Positions 17,565 to 26,337 of a DNA stretch of 64,000 bases are shown here, in pieces. The position numbers were made by a program, and so were the translations under genes. The stretch comes from IMCC2047 sp041395865 (GTDB taxonomy: Bacteria; Pseudomonadota; Gammaproteobacteria; Pseudomonadales; IMCC2047): the NCBI GenBank assembly GCA_041395865.1, contig JAWKZQ010000005.1, forward strand, positions 114,911 to 178,910, written 5' to 3'. Below the pieces are notes generated by a model, which saw nothing but the letters and a program-made list of their open reading frames with translations, made no database searches and was not told where the DNA came from. Position 1 is the first letter of the stretch; every line of letters starts with the position of its first letter.

Positions 17565-17641
17565 GTGAAACTTCCTTAGCGTTCGAGGGTCTCTGTTGGG
17601 TAACGGAAAGGAACCCGGCCTGCCCGAACGCAGGAGAATGC

Positions 17642-17687
17642 AAAACCGGCATGGTGAGACGGCCATCTCCGCCGTGCCGGGTTTTTG
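17642..17687 (+). terminator. Rho-independent terminator after ftsZ
   Basis: AAAACCGGCATGG pairs with CCGTGCCGGGTTTT with one bulged base around a loop that carries its own short stem, and the right arm runs into TTTTTG. It closes the dcw transcript about 80 nt after ftsZ and separates it from lpxC. Confidence 0.75.
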
Positions 17688-17696
17688 TTAACAATT

Positions 17697-17726
17697 TTGG
17701 CCAACCGGCTGTTTTTTTGGTAGCAT
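17697..17726 (+). promoter_or_regulatory. Possible sigma-70 promoter of lpxC
   Basis: TTGGCC (17697-17702), an 18-bp spacer and TAGCAT (17721-17726), each four of six matches to consensus, lie 38 nt before lpxC and just after the dcw terminator. Position makes it plausible; the match is modest. Confidence 0.4.
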
Positions 17727-17764
17727 CCGGGGTCAAATTTTAATCCAACCTTTGGACCTACTCG

Positions 17765-18676
17765 ATGATCGGACAGCGTACGCTCAACAACACCATCCGT
17801 GCCACAGGCGTTGGCCTGCACTCTGGTGAGAAAGTTTATTTGACGCTCAAGCCTGCGCCCCCTAATACCGGCATCGTTTTTTGTCGAACGGATCTTGATC
17901 CGGTCGTGGAAATCCCGGCGCTGGCAGAAAATGTCGGTGAAACGACCCTGTCCACCACCCTGATCAAGGATGGTGTGCGTGTCGATACGGTCGAGCACCT
18001 GCTGTCGGCAATGGCCGGACTGGGCATCGATAATGCCTATGTTGAGCTGAGTGCCGCTGAAGTGCCTATCATGGACGGCAGTGCGGGGCCTTTCGTATTC
18101 CTGATCCAGTCCGCTGGCCTGCAGGACCAGCCGGTACCGAAGAAATTTATTCGCATTAAAAAAGAAGTCAAAGTTACCGACGGTGACAAATGGGCCAGTT
18201 TTGAGCCTTTTGATGGCTTCAAGGTAACCTTTACCATCGACTTTGATCACCCTGTATTCAAGGATCGCCTGCAACAGGCCAGTGTCGATTTTTCCAGCAC
18301 GTCCTTTGTGAAGGAAGTGAGCCGGGCCCGTACCTTCGGCTTTATGCGTGATATTGAGTACCTGCGTTCCAAGAACCTGGCGCTTGGCGGCAGCATGGAT
18401 AACGCCATTGTGGTCGATGATTACCGTGTGCTCAATGAAGACGGGCTGCGTTATGACGACGAGTTCGTTAAGCACAAGGTGCTGGATGCCATTGGGGATT
18501 TGTACCTGCTGGGTAACAGCCTGATTGGCGAGTTCAAGGGTTATAAATCCGGTCACGGTTTGAACAATCGCCTGTTGCGAGCCCTGATTGCCCAAGAAGA
18601 TGCCTGGGAAGTGGCAACCTTCGACAGCTTTGAAGACGCCCCGATTTCCTATTCGCGTCCGCTGCTTACAACCTAG
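17765..18676 (+). CDS. lpxC: LpxC, UDP-3-O-acyl-GlcNAc deacetylase
   Basis: A 303-residue zinc enzyme that catalyses the committed step of lipid A synthesis. It begins M-I-G-Q-R-T-L-N-N-T-I, the family N-terminus. Zinc ligands are visible as H78 in D-T-V-E-H-L-L-S-A-M-A-G and the H/D pair in H-K-V-L-D-A-I-G-D-L near 239-248. Other motifs: P-I-M-D-G-S-A-G-P-F near 99-108 and R-A-R-T-F-G-F near 190. The C-terminus is of the usual length. It has its own spacing from ftsZ and a likely promoter, and its stop overlaps the end of the convergent dciA gene by 4 bp. Confidence 0.97.
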   Translation: MIGQRTLNNTIRATGVGLHSGEKVYLTLKPAPPNTGIVFCRTDLDPVVEIPALAENVGETTLSTTLIKDGVRVDTVEHLLSAMAGLGIDNAYVELSAAEVPIMDGSAGPFVFLIQSAGLQDQPVPKKFIRIKKEVKVTDGDKWASFEPFDGFKVTFTIDFDHPVFKDRLQQASVDFSSTSFVKEVSRARTFGFMRDIEYLRSKNLALGGSMDNAIVVDDYRVLNEDGLRYDDEFVKHKVLDAIGDLYLLGNSLIGEFKGYKSGHGLNNRLLRALIAQEDAWEVATFDSFEDAPISYSRPLLTT

Positions 18677-19140
18677 TCCCCGTTTTTATTCCGTTGCGCT
18701 GTTTTCGCCAGGCGATGCAGCGCAGCGCTCAGTTTACCGTCCTCGGTACTTTCTGCGATATCTTCCAGCTGTTGCGCATTGGCCGCAGAAATTTCTTTTG
18801 TGCTGTGTTTGGGTTTGCTTGCTTTGGCGTGCGGCACGATGCTTACCTTGACCGCTCGTATATCCTGAAAGGCCGGAAGGGATTGCAGTTGCCGAACCAG
18901 CTGCCGTTGCTGCATGCGAATGCGGGTGCCCCAGGCCGATGAATCACTTTGCAGGTAAAGGGTGCCACTCCGGTAGTTGGCCAGCCAGCAGTGTGGGCGG
19001 CAGGAAGGCTCAAGTGCGGAACGGACAGATTCCTGGTAGCTGAGAATGCCGTTTGCCTTGCGTAGCAGTTTGCTCAGGACAGAGTCTTTGTCCTGAATAT
19101 GCTTAAACTGTTTAAAGTGGCTATACTTGTTTGGCTGCAT
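18673..19140 (-). CDS. dciA: DciA (DUF721), replicative helicase loader
   Basis: A 155-residue protein of the DUF721/DciA family. The N-terminal 100 residues form the DUF721 module, with L-L-R-K-A-N-G-I-L-S-Y, then L-Y-L-Q-S-D-S-S-A-W-G-T-R-I-R-M-Q-Q-R-Q-L-V-R-Q-L. A basic, polar and probably disordered tail follows. DciA is the ancestral loader of the DnaB helicase in bacteria lacking the phage-derived DnaC. Its position between lpxC and an M23 peptidase/secA, on the opposite strand, is conserved in pseudomonads and supports the call. It overlaps lpxC by 4 bp at its 3' end. Confidence 0.88.
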   Translation of the reverse strand: MQPNKYSHFKQFKHIQDKDSVLSKLLRKANGILSYQESVRSALEPSCRPHCWLANYRSGTLYLQSDSSAWGTRIRMQQRQLVRQLQSLPAFQDIRAVKVSIVPHAKASKPKHSTKEISAANAQQLEDIAESTEDGKLSAALHRLAKTAQRNKNGD

Positions 19141-19201
19141 GGGTGAAAGTCTATGTCGCCCGTTGCATCAGCTCAATAATAACTTTGGTAATTCAGTCGC
19201 A

Positions 19202-20131
19202 ATGAACCTGATTTTTGTCAGCCACCGGCACGGTAAAGCAAAAAGCCTGGCGCTCAGCCACCGCAAGGTATTGCTGAGCCTTTTGGCGCTGTTGATGATT
19301 ATTACCGCGGCGTTTGTTGTTGGCTACCAGGTGGCTGGACGTTCGGATACGGCCGAGCAGCAGCGTGCATTTGTGCAGGCCTGGCAAAAGGAACTGGATC
19401 AAAAGCGCCAGGAAATTGAGCGGATTAAGGAAGATTCCCAGGAGCAGGTGAAGGCCTTAACCATCCGAATGGCGGAACTGCATGCCAAACTGATTAGGCT
19501 GGATGCCTTGGGCGAACATTTGATTACCACCGCCAATATCGATGCGGATGAATTTGATTTCTCGAATCCGCCTCCGGTGGGCGGTATTGCCGATACAGCT
19601 GACGAAGAGGCCTACCAGCCACCGGGCTTTTTACGGGCGGTTGAGGCGTTGGCCTTTGGGATTGAGCAGCGCGAGCAGAAGCTGGAAATGCTTAACCAGG
19701 TGCTGGGCAACCAGGAATATGAGAGCGACCGTTATCTTTCCGGTCGGCCGATCAGGAAGGGATGGCTGTCCTCCTATTTCGGCCGCCGTAACGACCCCTT
19801 TACCGGTAAACTGGCCTGGCATGAGGGTATCGATTTTGCTGGCCGGGAGGGCTCGGACATTATAGCTGTAGCGGCTGGCGTGGTGACCTGGTCCGGTGAG
19901 CGTTATGGCTACGGTAACCTGGTGGAGGTCAATCACGGCGGCGGTTACGTTACCCGTTACGCCCATGCCCGCGATATTCTGGTTAAGGTGGGGGATGTGG
20001 TTGAGAAGGGCCAAACGGTGGCTTTGATGGGCAGCAGCGGCCGTTCCACGGGGCCACATGTTCACTTTGAAGTGTTACGGGGAGGGAAATCCGTCGATCC
20101 GCTACGATACGTAAACCGCAAAGCAAAATAA
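19202..20131 (+). CDS. Membrane-anchored M23 (LytM-type) peptidase
   Basis: A 309-residue protein with a basic N-terminus, one membrane helix (about 25-45), a coiled coil rich in Q, E and K (about 55-115), and a C-terminal LytM domain. Zinc-site motifs are complete: H-E-G-I-D-F-A-G (H and D ligands, about 218-225) and H-V-H-F-E near 292-296, so an active endopeptidase is expected. I chose ATG 19202 (M-N-L-I-F-V-S-H-R-H-G) over an ATG at 19127 because the earlier start overlaps the divergent dciA and codes unrelated residues. The family resembles NlpD/EnvC-like division hydrolases or their regulators; the substrate is not known from sequence. Confidence 0.85.
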   Translation: MNLIFVSHRHGKAKSLALSHRKVLLSLLALLMIITAAFVVGYQVAGRSDTAEQQRAFVQAWQKELDQKRQEIERIKEDSQEQVKALTIRMAELHAKLIRLDALGEHLITTANIDADEFDFSNPPPVGGIADTADEEAYQPPGFLRAVEALAFGIEQREQKLEMLNQVLGNQEYESDRYLSGRPIRKGWLSSYFGRRNDPFTGKLAWHEGIDFAGREGSDIIAVAAGVVTWSGERYGYGNLVEVNHGGGYVTRYAHARDILVKVGDVVEKGQTVALMGSSGRSTGPHVHFEVLRGGKSVDPLRYVNRKAK

Positions 20132-20268
20132 GCCTGAATTTCCCCGATTTCGAGATTTCTGCCTTGTTAAATCCTTGGCTGTCCTCATTATTAGTACATC
20201 TGTAATATTTTCGGGTTTAAAATAGCCCGTTTAAATGCCCACTGATTATTCTGGAAAAATTGATACCC

Positions 20269-23007
20269 ATGTTTGGAACCATTGCGAAGAAAGTTTTTGG
20301 CAGCAAAAATGACCGTGAATTAAAACGAATGGGCAAGCTGGTCAAGAGGATCAATGCGCTTGAGGAAAGCCTTGAACCCCTGTCCGATGAAGAGCTGAAG
20401 AATAAAACCCTTGAGTTTCGCGAACGCCTGGAAAATGGCGAAACGCTGGATCAGTTGCTGCCCGAAGCCTTTGCGGTGGTTCGTGAGGCCGGAAAGCGCA
20501 CGCTTGGTTTACGCCATTTTGATACCCAGTTGATCGGTGGTATCACGCTTCACGAAGGGCGAATTGCGGAAATGCGCACCGGTGAAGGTAAAACACTGGT
20601 GTCGACGTTGCCTGTATACCTCAATGCCTTGAGCAGCAAAGGGGTGCATGTGGTGACGGTGAATGATTACCTGGCCGGGCGCGATGCCAGCTGGATGGGG
20701 CCTATTTACGAATTTTTGGGGTTGAGTGTCGGCGTTATCCGCTCCCAGCAGGATTATGCAGACAAGCAGGCCGCGTATCAGGCCGATATCACCTACGGAA
20801 CCAATAACGAGTTTGGTTTTGACTACCTGCGCGACAACATGGCCTTCTCCGTCGAGCAGAAGGTGCAGCGCACCTTGAACTATGCGGTTGTCGATGAGGT
20901 AGACTCAATCCTGATTGACGAAGCCCGTACCCCCCTGATCATTTCAGGCGCCGTGGAAGACAGCTCCCGGCAGTATCAGCAAATCAATACCATCATTCCT
21001 CGCCTTGAGCGTGGCGAAGAGCCGGAAAATAAGGAAGAAGTCCCCTCAGGTCATTTCCTGGTTAACGAGAAAAACCGATCGGTGGAATTAACCGAAGCCG
21101 GCCACCTGTTTGTCGAAGAGCTGTTGTCAGAAACCGGGCTGTTGCCCGAAGGCGAAAGCCTCTACGCCCCCCAAAACCTGGGCCTGCTGCACCATGTGCA
21201 TGCCGGGCTGAAGGCGCACGCGATTTTCCAGCGCGATGTGGATTACATCGTGCAGGAAGGCCAGATCGTCATTATTGACGAACATACCGGGCGTTCCATG
21301 CCGGGGCGCCGTTGGTCCGAAGGGATTCACCAGGCGGTTGAGGCCAAGGAAGGGGTAAAAATCCAGAATGAGAGCCAGACACTGGCGTCCACAACCTTCC
21401 AGAACTACTTCCGTATTTATGAAAAATTGGCCGGTATGACCGGTACGGCTGATACGGAAGCCTTTGAATTCAAGCAGATCTACGGCCTGGATGTGGTGGT
21501 GATTCCCACCAATAAACCCATGATCCGCAAGGACAACAATGACCTGGTATACCTGACGGTACCGGAGAAATACGAAGCCATTATCAAAGAAGTGCAGTAC
21601 AACCGGGAACAGGGTTGCCCGACCCTGGTGGGCACGGCGTCGATCGAGTCCTCAGAACATCTCTCCCAATTGATGAAGAAAGCGGGCATCAAACACAATG
21701 TGTTGAATGCCAAGCAGCACGATAAGGAAGCGGAAATTATCGCCCAGGCTGGACGTCCGGGTGCAGTAACCATTGCCACCAACATGGCTGGCCGGGGTAC
21801 TGATATTAAACTGGGCGGCAACTGGGAGGCGGAAGTGGCTGCGCTGGAAAATCCTAGCGAGGCCCAGATTGAAAAGATCAAGACAGACTGGGAAGAGCGC
21901 CACAAGCAGGTGCTTGAAGCCGGCGGTTTGCATATTATCGGCTCCGATCGCCATGAATCACGCCGTATCGATAACCAGTTGCGTGGCCGTGCCGGCCGCC
22001 AGGGTGATCCGGGTTCATCCCGCTTCTTCCTGTCGCTGGACGACAACCTGATGCGTATTTTCGCCTCCGAGCGCGTGCGTAATATGATGAAAGCACTAGG
22101 CATGGGCGAGGGCGAAGCCATTGAGCATCGAATGGTCAGTAATGCCATTGAAAAAGCCCAGCGTAAGGTGGAAGGGCATAACTTCGATATCCGTAAGCAG
22201 TTACTGGAATACGATGATGTGGCCAACGACCAGCGCCGGGTCGTCTACCAGCAACGTAACGAGCTGATGGAGTCGGAGGATGTTTCCGATATCGTCGATT
22301 CCATTCGTGCCAAGGTGGTGGGTGATGTGATCGATGAGTTTATTCCGCCACAGAGTCTGGAAGAACAGTGGGATGTGGCCGGGCTGGAAGCCAAGGTGCG
22401 TTCTGAGTTTGCTATCGACATGCCGATCCAGCAATGGCTGGATGAGGATGACGAGCTGCATGAGGAGAGCCTGCGCGATAAGGTCCTTGCTGAGATAAAA
22501 GCAACGTACGACGCCAAGGAGTCGGTGGTTGGCGCAGAGGTGATGCGCAGCGTTGAGAAGCAGGTTATGCTGCAGACGCTGGATGTTTTGTGGAAAGAGC
22601 ATCTGTCAACCATGGATCATTTGCGTCAGGGTATCGGCCTGCGGAGCTATGCCGCGAAAAACCCCAAACAGGAGTATAAACGTGAAGCCTTTGCGCTGTT
22701 TGAGCGATTCCTGGATAACATTAAGCATGACGTGTTGCGTATCCTGAGCCATTTGCAAATCCGCGAGGAATCCGACGTGGAAGCCATGGAGCGCCAGCGT
22801 GAGCAGGCGGCCCAGCAGGAAATGCAGTACCAGCATGAGGATGCCTCCGCAATGGCTGATCATGACGTGGCGGCTGAAACGCCTGAAGGCGAGCCTCAAA
22901 CGCCCTTCGTTCGTGATGGCGTCAAGGTTGGACGTAATGATCCGTGCCCCTGCGGTTCGGGTAAAAAATACAAACAGTGCTGTGGAAGTCTTTCCAAAAC
23001 GGCTTAA
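20269..23007 (+). CDS. secA: SecA, preprotein translocase ATPase
   Basis: A 912-residue motor that drives proteins through SecYEG. N-terminal F-G-S-K-N-D-R-E-L-K-R, Walker A M-R-T-G-E-G-K-T-L near 102-110, Walker B V-D-E-V-D-S-I-L-I-D-E-A-R-T near 208-221, the preprotein-binding domain, a second helicase domain with G-R-G-T-D-I-K-L-G-G and R-G-R-A-G-R-Q-G-D-P-G-S, then the zinc-binding tail C-P-C-G-S-G-K-K-Y-K-Q-C-C-G that contacts SecB. ATG 20269 fits the family start M-F-G-T-I-A-K-K-V-F; an in-frame TTG three codons earlier is less likely. The 137-nt leader shows no secM-like reading frame. Confidence 0.97.
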   Translation: MFGTIAKKVFGSKNDRELKRMGKLVKRINALEESLEPLSDEELKNKTLEFRERLENGETLDQLLPEAFAVVREAGKRTLGLRHFDTQLIGGITLHEGRIAEMRTGEGKTLVSTLPVYLNALSSKGVHVVTVNDYLAGRDASWMGPIYEFLGLSVGVIRSQQDYADKQAAYQADITYGTNNEFGFDYLRDNMAFSVEQKVQRTLNYAVVDEVDSILIDEARTPLIISGAVEDSSRQYQQINTIIPRLERGEEPENKEEVPSGHFLVNEKNRSVELTEAGHLFVEELLSETGLLPEGESLYAPQNLGLLHHVHAGLKAHAIFQRDVDYIVQEGQIVIIDEHTGRSMPGRRWSEGIHQAVEAKEGVKIQNESQTLASTTFQNYFRIYEKLAGMTGTADTEAFEFKQIYGLDVVVIPTNKPMIRKDNNDLVYLTVPEKYEAIIKEVQYNREQGCPTLVGTASIESSEHLSQLMKKAGIKHNVLNAKQHDKEAEIIAQAGRPGAVTIATNMAGRGTDIKLGGNWEAEVAALENPSEAQIEKIKTDWEERHKQVLEAGGLHIIGSDRHESRRIDNQLRGRAGRQGDPGSSRFFLSLDDNLMRIFASERVRNMMKALGMGEGEAIEHRMVSNAIEKAQRKVEGHNFDIRKQLLEYDDVANDQRRVVYQQRNELMESEDVSDIVDSIRAKVVGDVIDEFIPPQSLEEQWDVAGLEAKVRSEFAIDMPIQQWLDEDDELHEESLRDKVLAEIKATYDAKESVVGAEVMRSVEKQVMLQTLDVLWKEHLSTMDHLRQGIGLRSYAAKNPKQEYKREAFALFERFLDNIKHDVLRILSHLQIREESDVEAMERQREQAAQQEMQYQHEDASAMADHDVAAETPEGEPQTPFVRDGVKVGRNDPCPCGSGKKYKQCCGSLSKTA

Positions 23008-23034
23008 TGGCACTGTTTTTTATCGTTTGATGGC

Positions 23035-23057
23035 AAGTCGGGCTTTAGGCCCGACTT
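23035..23057 (+). terminator. Hairpin after secA, possible terminator
   Basis: AAGTCGGGC (23035-23043) and GCCCGACTT (23049-23057) form a perfect 9-bp stem with a 5-nt loop 27 nt after the secA stop. Only three Ts follow, so termination is probably partial; argJ starts 26 nt later. Confidence 0.5.
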
Positions 23058-23083
23058 TGCGTTACTAGCATAGAGAATTTGTT

Positions 23084-24301
23084 ATGGCGGTAGGTGCGGA
23101 TAATTTTCCGGAAATGGCGGTGATTGAAGGCGTGCGGATTGGCACGGCCTGTGCGGGTGTTAAAAAACCGGGTCGCAAGGACCTGGTGCTGTTTGAGTTG
23201 TCGGCGCAAAGTCGCGCTGCCGCGGTGTTTACCCGCAATGCTTTTTGTGCGGCGCCAGTTACGCTGGCAAAACAACATTTATCCGAAGGCTCGCCGCGCT
23301 ATTTGCTGATTAATACCGGTAACGCCAATGCCGGTACCGGCGAACAGGGCATGAAGGATGCCGTTGCCTGCTGTAACAGTGTAGCTGAGCACTGCGGCGT
23401 TTCGCTTTCGCAGGTACTGCCCTTTTCGACGGGTGTGATTGGGGAAAAACTGCCGGTTGAAACCATTGTCAGGGCGATTCCCCAGGTTTATTCCGCTTTG
23501 TCCGAGAACGGCTGGGCGGATGCCGCAGAGGGTATTATGACAACCGATACCCGCCCCAAGGGTGCGACAGCCAGCTTCGATTATCAGGGCGCCAGGGTCA
23601 ATGTGACGGGCATTTCCAAGGGCTCGGGCATGATCTGCCCCAATATGGCAACTATGCTGGCTTTTGTCGCGACCGATGTCGATGTGCCGCAGGATATGCT
23701 GCAGGAGCTGGTGAGTGAAGCGTCGGAAAAATCCTTTAACCGTATTACCGTCGACGGGGACACGTCCACAAATGATGCCTGTGTCCTGGTGGCCACGGGT
23801 GCCAGTGCCGTGCCGGCCGTGATTGCGAACAGCGAACTGCACGACGCCCTTAAAGCGGCGCTGATCCAGGTATTTCGTGAACTGGCGCACGCCATTGTGC
23901 GTGACGGGGAAGGTGCGACGAAGTTTGTCACGGTTACCGTGGAGGAGGCTGGCAGCACCGATGAAGCTCTGCAGGTGGCCTATGCCATTGCCCATTCGCC
24001 CCTTACGAAAACGGCCCTGTTTGCCAGCGACCCTAACTGGGGGCGGATTCTGGCCGCGGTTGGTCGCGCCGGGCTGGCTGATCTGGATGTGAGCCGCATC
24101 AGTATTTACCTTGATCAGGTGTGTATTGTTGAGCAGGGCGGTGTGGCGGCGAGCTATACGGAAGCGCAGGGGCAGGCGGTCATGAACCAGGAGAATATTC
24201 TAATCCGTGTGGTTCTGCAGCGTGGTGCCGCCTCTGAAACCGTGTGGACGACCGACCTGTCCCATGACTACGTCTCGATTAATGCCGATTATCGCTCCTA
24301 A
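23084..24301 (+). CDS. argJ: ArgJ, bifunctional ornithine acetyltransferase / N-acetylglutamate synthase
   Basis: A 405-residue Ntn-hydrolase-like enzyme of the cyclic arginine pathway: it moves the acetyl group from N-acetylornithine to glutamate and may also use acetyl-CoA. The precursor self-cleaves in the motif P-N-M-A-T-M-L before Thr190, which becomes the nucleophile; that threonine is present. Also G-N-A-N-A-G-T-G-E near 84-92, M-T-T-D-T near 152-156, D-G-D-T-S-T-N-D near 225-232, and the C-terminal D-L-S-H-D-Y-V-S-I-N-A-D-Y-R-S typical of the family. Shares one base with the mutT start, so the two are coupled. Confidence 0.96.
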   Translation: MAVGADNFPEMAVIEGVRIGTACAGVKKPGRKDLVLFELSAQSRAAAVFTRNAFCAAPVTLAKQHLSEGSPRYLLINTGNANAGTGEQGMKDAVACCNSVAEHCGVSLSQVLPFSTGVIGEKLPVETIVRAIPQVYSALSENGWADAAEGIMTTDTRPKGATASFDYQGARVNVTGISKGSGMICPNMATMLAFVATDVDVPQDMLQELVSEASEKSFNRITVDGDTSTNDACVLVATGASAVPAVIANSELHDALKAALIQVFRELAHAIVRDGEGATKFVTVTVEEAGSTDEALQVAYAIAHSPLTKTALFASDPNWGRILAAVGRAGLADLDVSRISIYLDQVCIVEQGGVAASYTEAQGQAVMNQENILIRVVLQRGAASETVWTTDLSHDYVSINADYRS

Positions 24302-24699
24302 TGAGCCAACGGCCTGAGCGCGTCCATGTGGCGGTTGCCGTGATCAATAATGGTCACGGTGAAATCCTGATCGCCAAGCGCCCTGAGCATGTGCATCAGG
24401 GCGGGCTCTGGGAATTTCCCGGCGGTAAGGTCGAGGCGGGTGAAAGCCTGGAATCGGCGTTGGCGCGAGAGCTTAAGGAAGAGCTCGGTATTGAGCTGCT
24501 CGCTTGTGAACCTCTGCTGGAGGTGCACTATGATTACCCGGACAAGTCCGTCCTGTTGGATGTGTGGCGGGTCACGGCTTTCTCTGGCCAGGCCTGGGGG
24601 CGGGAGCAGCAGCCGATCCGCTGGGTGGCTGCCAACTCCCTGGCGTGTTATGCGTTTCCGCAGGCGAACCAGCCTATCGTTGAAGCGCTTATCAGATAA
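24301..24699 (+). CDS. mutT: MutT, 8-oxo-dGTP diphosphatase (Nudix)
   Basis: A 132-residue Nudix hydrolase. The complete Nudix box is G-G-K-V-E-A-G-E-S-L-E-S-A-L-A-R-E-L-K-E, continuing E-L-G-I (about residues 41-63), with all metal-binding glutamates. N-terminal V-H-V-A-V-A-V-I and A-K-R-P-E-H-V-H-Q-G-G-L-W-E-F-P-G match MutT proteins that remove oxidised dGTP from the nucleotide pool and prevent A:T to C:G mutations. Unlike some pseudomonad homologues it has no fused thiamine-phosphate-synthase-like domain. It follows argJ with a 1-nt overlap and overlaps convergent nadC by 8 bp. Confidence 0.92.
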   Translation: MSQRPERVHVAVAVINNGHGEILIAKRPEHVHQGGLWEFPGGKVEAGESLESALARELKEELGIELLACEPLLEVHYDYPDKSVLLDVWRVTAFSGQAWGREQQPIRWVAANSLACYAFPQANQPIVEALIR

Positions 24700-25534
24700 A
24701 GCGCATCGACAAATCGATGGCCTTGCAGTCCTTGGTTAGGGCGCCGATGGAAATATAATCAACCCCGGTCTGGGCAATTGCCAGCAGGGTTTCCTTCGAC
24801 ACATTGCCCGATGCCTCCAGCTTGCTGCGACCTTGGGCTATTGTGACTGCCGCTTGCATGTCGGCAAGGCTGAAGTTATCCAGCATAATCGTGTCGGCAC
24901 CGGCATCGAGGGCTTGTTCAAGCTCGGACAGGTTTTCCACCTCTACTTCCACCGGTTTGCCCGGTTCATTATGTCGAGCAGTGCTAATTGCCTGGGCAAT
25001 GGAGCCGCAGGCGGCGATATGGTTTTCCTTGATCAGGAACGCATCATAAAGGCCGATGCGGTGGTTGAAGCAGCCGCCACAGCTGACGGCATATTTTTGC
25101 GCAATACGCAGTCCGGGCAGGGTTTTTCGGGTATCCAGCAGTTTTACACCGGTATCGCGGACAATGTCGGCGTACTGACGGCACAAGGTGGCTGTGCCAG
25201 ACAGGGTCTGCAGGAAATTCATGGCACTGCGCTCGGCGGTTAAAAGCGCACGGGCAGAGCCGTAGAGCGTCACCAGCTTGGTATCGGCGGCGACAGCATC
25301 GCCATCGGAGACATGCCATTCGATTTCAATGCCGGGATCTACCTGGACAAAGACCTCGTCGGCCCACGCTGTTCCGCACATCACCATGGCTTCGCGGGTT
25401 ATGATCGTTGCAGTGGCCTGAGTGGTTTCGTGAATCAGCCGGGCGGTAATGTCTCCACTGCCGACGTCCTCGGCCAGGGCTGCGGTGACATTTTGTTGAA
25501 TGGCGCTACGAAGAATTTCTGGGTTCATTATCAA
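24692..25534 (-). CDS. nadC: NadC, quinolinate phosphoribosyltransferase
   Basis: A 280-residue enzyme of NAD synthesis that converts quinolinate and PRPP to nicotinate mononucleotide with loss of CO2. Motifs: A-L-A-E-D-V-G-S-G-D-I-T near 15-26, the alpha/beta-barrel segment L-L-D-T-R-K-T-L-P-G-L-R near 132-143, C-G-G-C-F-N-H-R-I-G-L-Y-D-A-F-L-I-K-E-N-H near 152-172 (split here for length), E-V-E-V-E-N-L-S-E near 196-204, and the C-terminal S-I-G-A-L-T-K. Length is normal. It convergently overlaps mutT and shares a strand with the protease gene 7 nt upstream, likely one transcript. Confidence 0.95.
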   Translation of the reverse strand: MIMNPEILRSAIQQNVTAALAEDVGSGDITARLIHETTQATATIITREAMVMCGTAWADEVFVQVDPGIEIEWHVSDGDAVAADTKLVTLYGSARALLTAERSAMNFLQTLSGTATLCRQYADIVRDTGVKLLDTRKTLPGLRIAQKYAVSCGGCFNHRIGLYDAFLIKENHIAACGSIAQAISTARHNEPGKPVEVEVENLSELEQALDAGADTIMLDNFSLADMQAAVTIAQGRSKLEASGNVSKETLLAIAQTGVDYISIGALTKDCKAIDLSMRFI

Positions 25535-25541
25535 TAAAAGA

Positions 25542-26075
25542 TTAATTGCCGGGGTAATACCTGAGGGTCAGGGTATCGCCACGTTGTGTTAATTCGACCT
25601 GTTTCAGGGCGCTCATGCCCAGCAGGATCATATCGTCCATTCCCGGATTGATACTGGCGGGAACCTGGTAAAGATGAATATTACCGATGCTCAGCTGGTC
25701 AATTTGGGTGGCATACACGGTGACGTTTCCATTAGCCGTGCTGGCAATGCTGCGACGCCCTCGCTCCAGGCCGTAAGTTCTGGCAAGGTTGGCGGAAATC
25801 ACCACATCGGTGGCGCCGGTATCCAGCAGGAAAGCCGCTGGTTTGCCGTTAATGTTGCCGGAAACCACGTAATGCCCCTGGCGGTTACGTTGCAGCATGA
25901 CTTCCTGTGCGCCGGAGGCCGTTGTGCGAACCGCAGGCTGCTGGTTGGGATTCATCCAGCCCTTCTCTTGTTCGGCAAAAAACAGGGTAAGCATCCCCAG
26001 GCCGACAACCCAGGCGGCAATCCACATCCCCTTGCCAAGTTTCCTTCCTGGAGCAGGTTGTTGAGAGTTTTGCAT
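25542..26075 (-). CDS. Retropepsin-like aspartic protease, membrane-anchored
   Basis: A 177-residue protein with a cytoplasmic N-terminus, one membrane helix (about 18-35) and a C-terminal retropepsin-like domain. The single catalytic motif is F-L-L-D-T-G-A-T-D-V-V-I-S (about 82-94), with the family's later flap and A-R-T-Y-G-L-E-R-G sequence. Like retroviral proteases it carries one D-T-G and should act as a dimer. It belongs to the bacterial clan AA family often annotated TIGR02281; a physiological substrate is not established. It lies 7 nt upstream of nadC on the same strand. Confidence 0.82.
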   Translation of the reverse strand: MQNSQQPAPGRKLGKGMWIAAWVVGLGMLTLFFAEQEKGWMNPNQQPAVRTTASGAQEVMLQRNRQGHYVVSGNINGKPAAFLLDTGATDVVISANLARTYGLERGRRSIASTANGNVTVYATQIDQLSIGNIHLYQVPASINPGMDDMILLGMSALKQVELTQRGDTLTLRYYPGN

Positions 26076-26337
26076 AGCTTAATTGGGGTCAAAGAAAAGG
26101 TTTGATGCCGAGCAAAAATTTGAGTTTGAACTATACTCGTTTAGTACTTGCAAGCCCAGTTAGTTCATCAGGTAGTTTAAAGGAATCCTGCGTCAAGGTA
26201 GACCACCCTTCCAAGCGAACATGTTTATGGATTCAGGCGCAAGTGGTCACCACCGGGGGCGGTAAAGAATGCCTTTGAAATGCTTAAACCGGAATTAACA
26301 GAGCGCGATTGGGCGTGATTGAATTGAGATTATTGAA
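26076..26337. other. Non-coding gap upstream of the DUF1631 gene
   Basis: The 262 bp between two divergent genes contain no convincing reading frame or RNA gene. A TATACT hexamer at 26132-26137 could be a plus-strand -10 element, but no matching -35 stands 16-18 bp before it. No riboswitch or terminator was recognised. Confidence 0.5.

Noticed and set aside
20132..20268. Possible secM-type arrest peptide upstream of secA
   Set aside because: The 137-nt leader has no open frame of useful length and no arrest motif; the position is occupied by the M23 peptidase gene instead.
25674..26105. 143-codon plus-strand frame opposite the retropepsin gene
   Set aside because: Shadow of the protease gene; no family resemblance.
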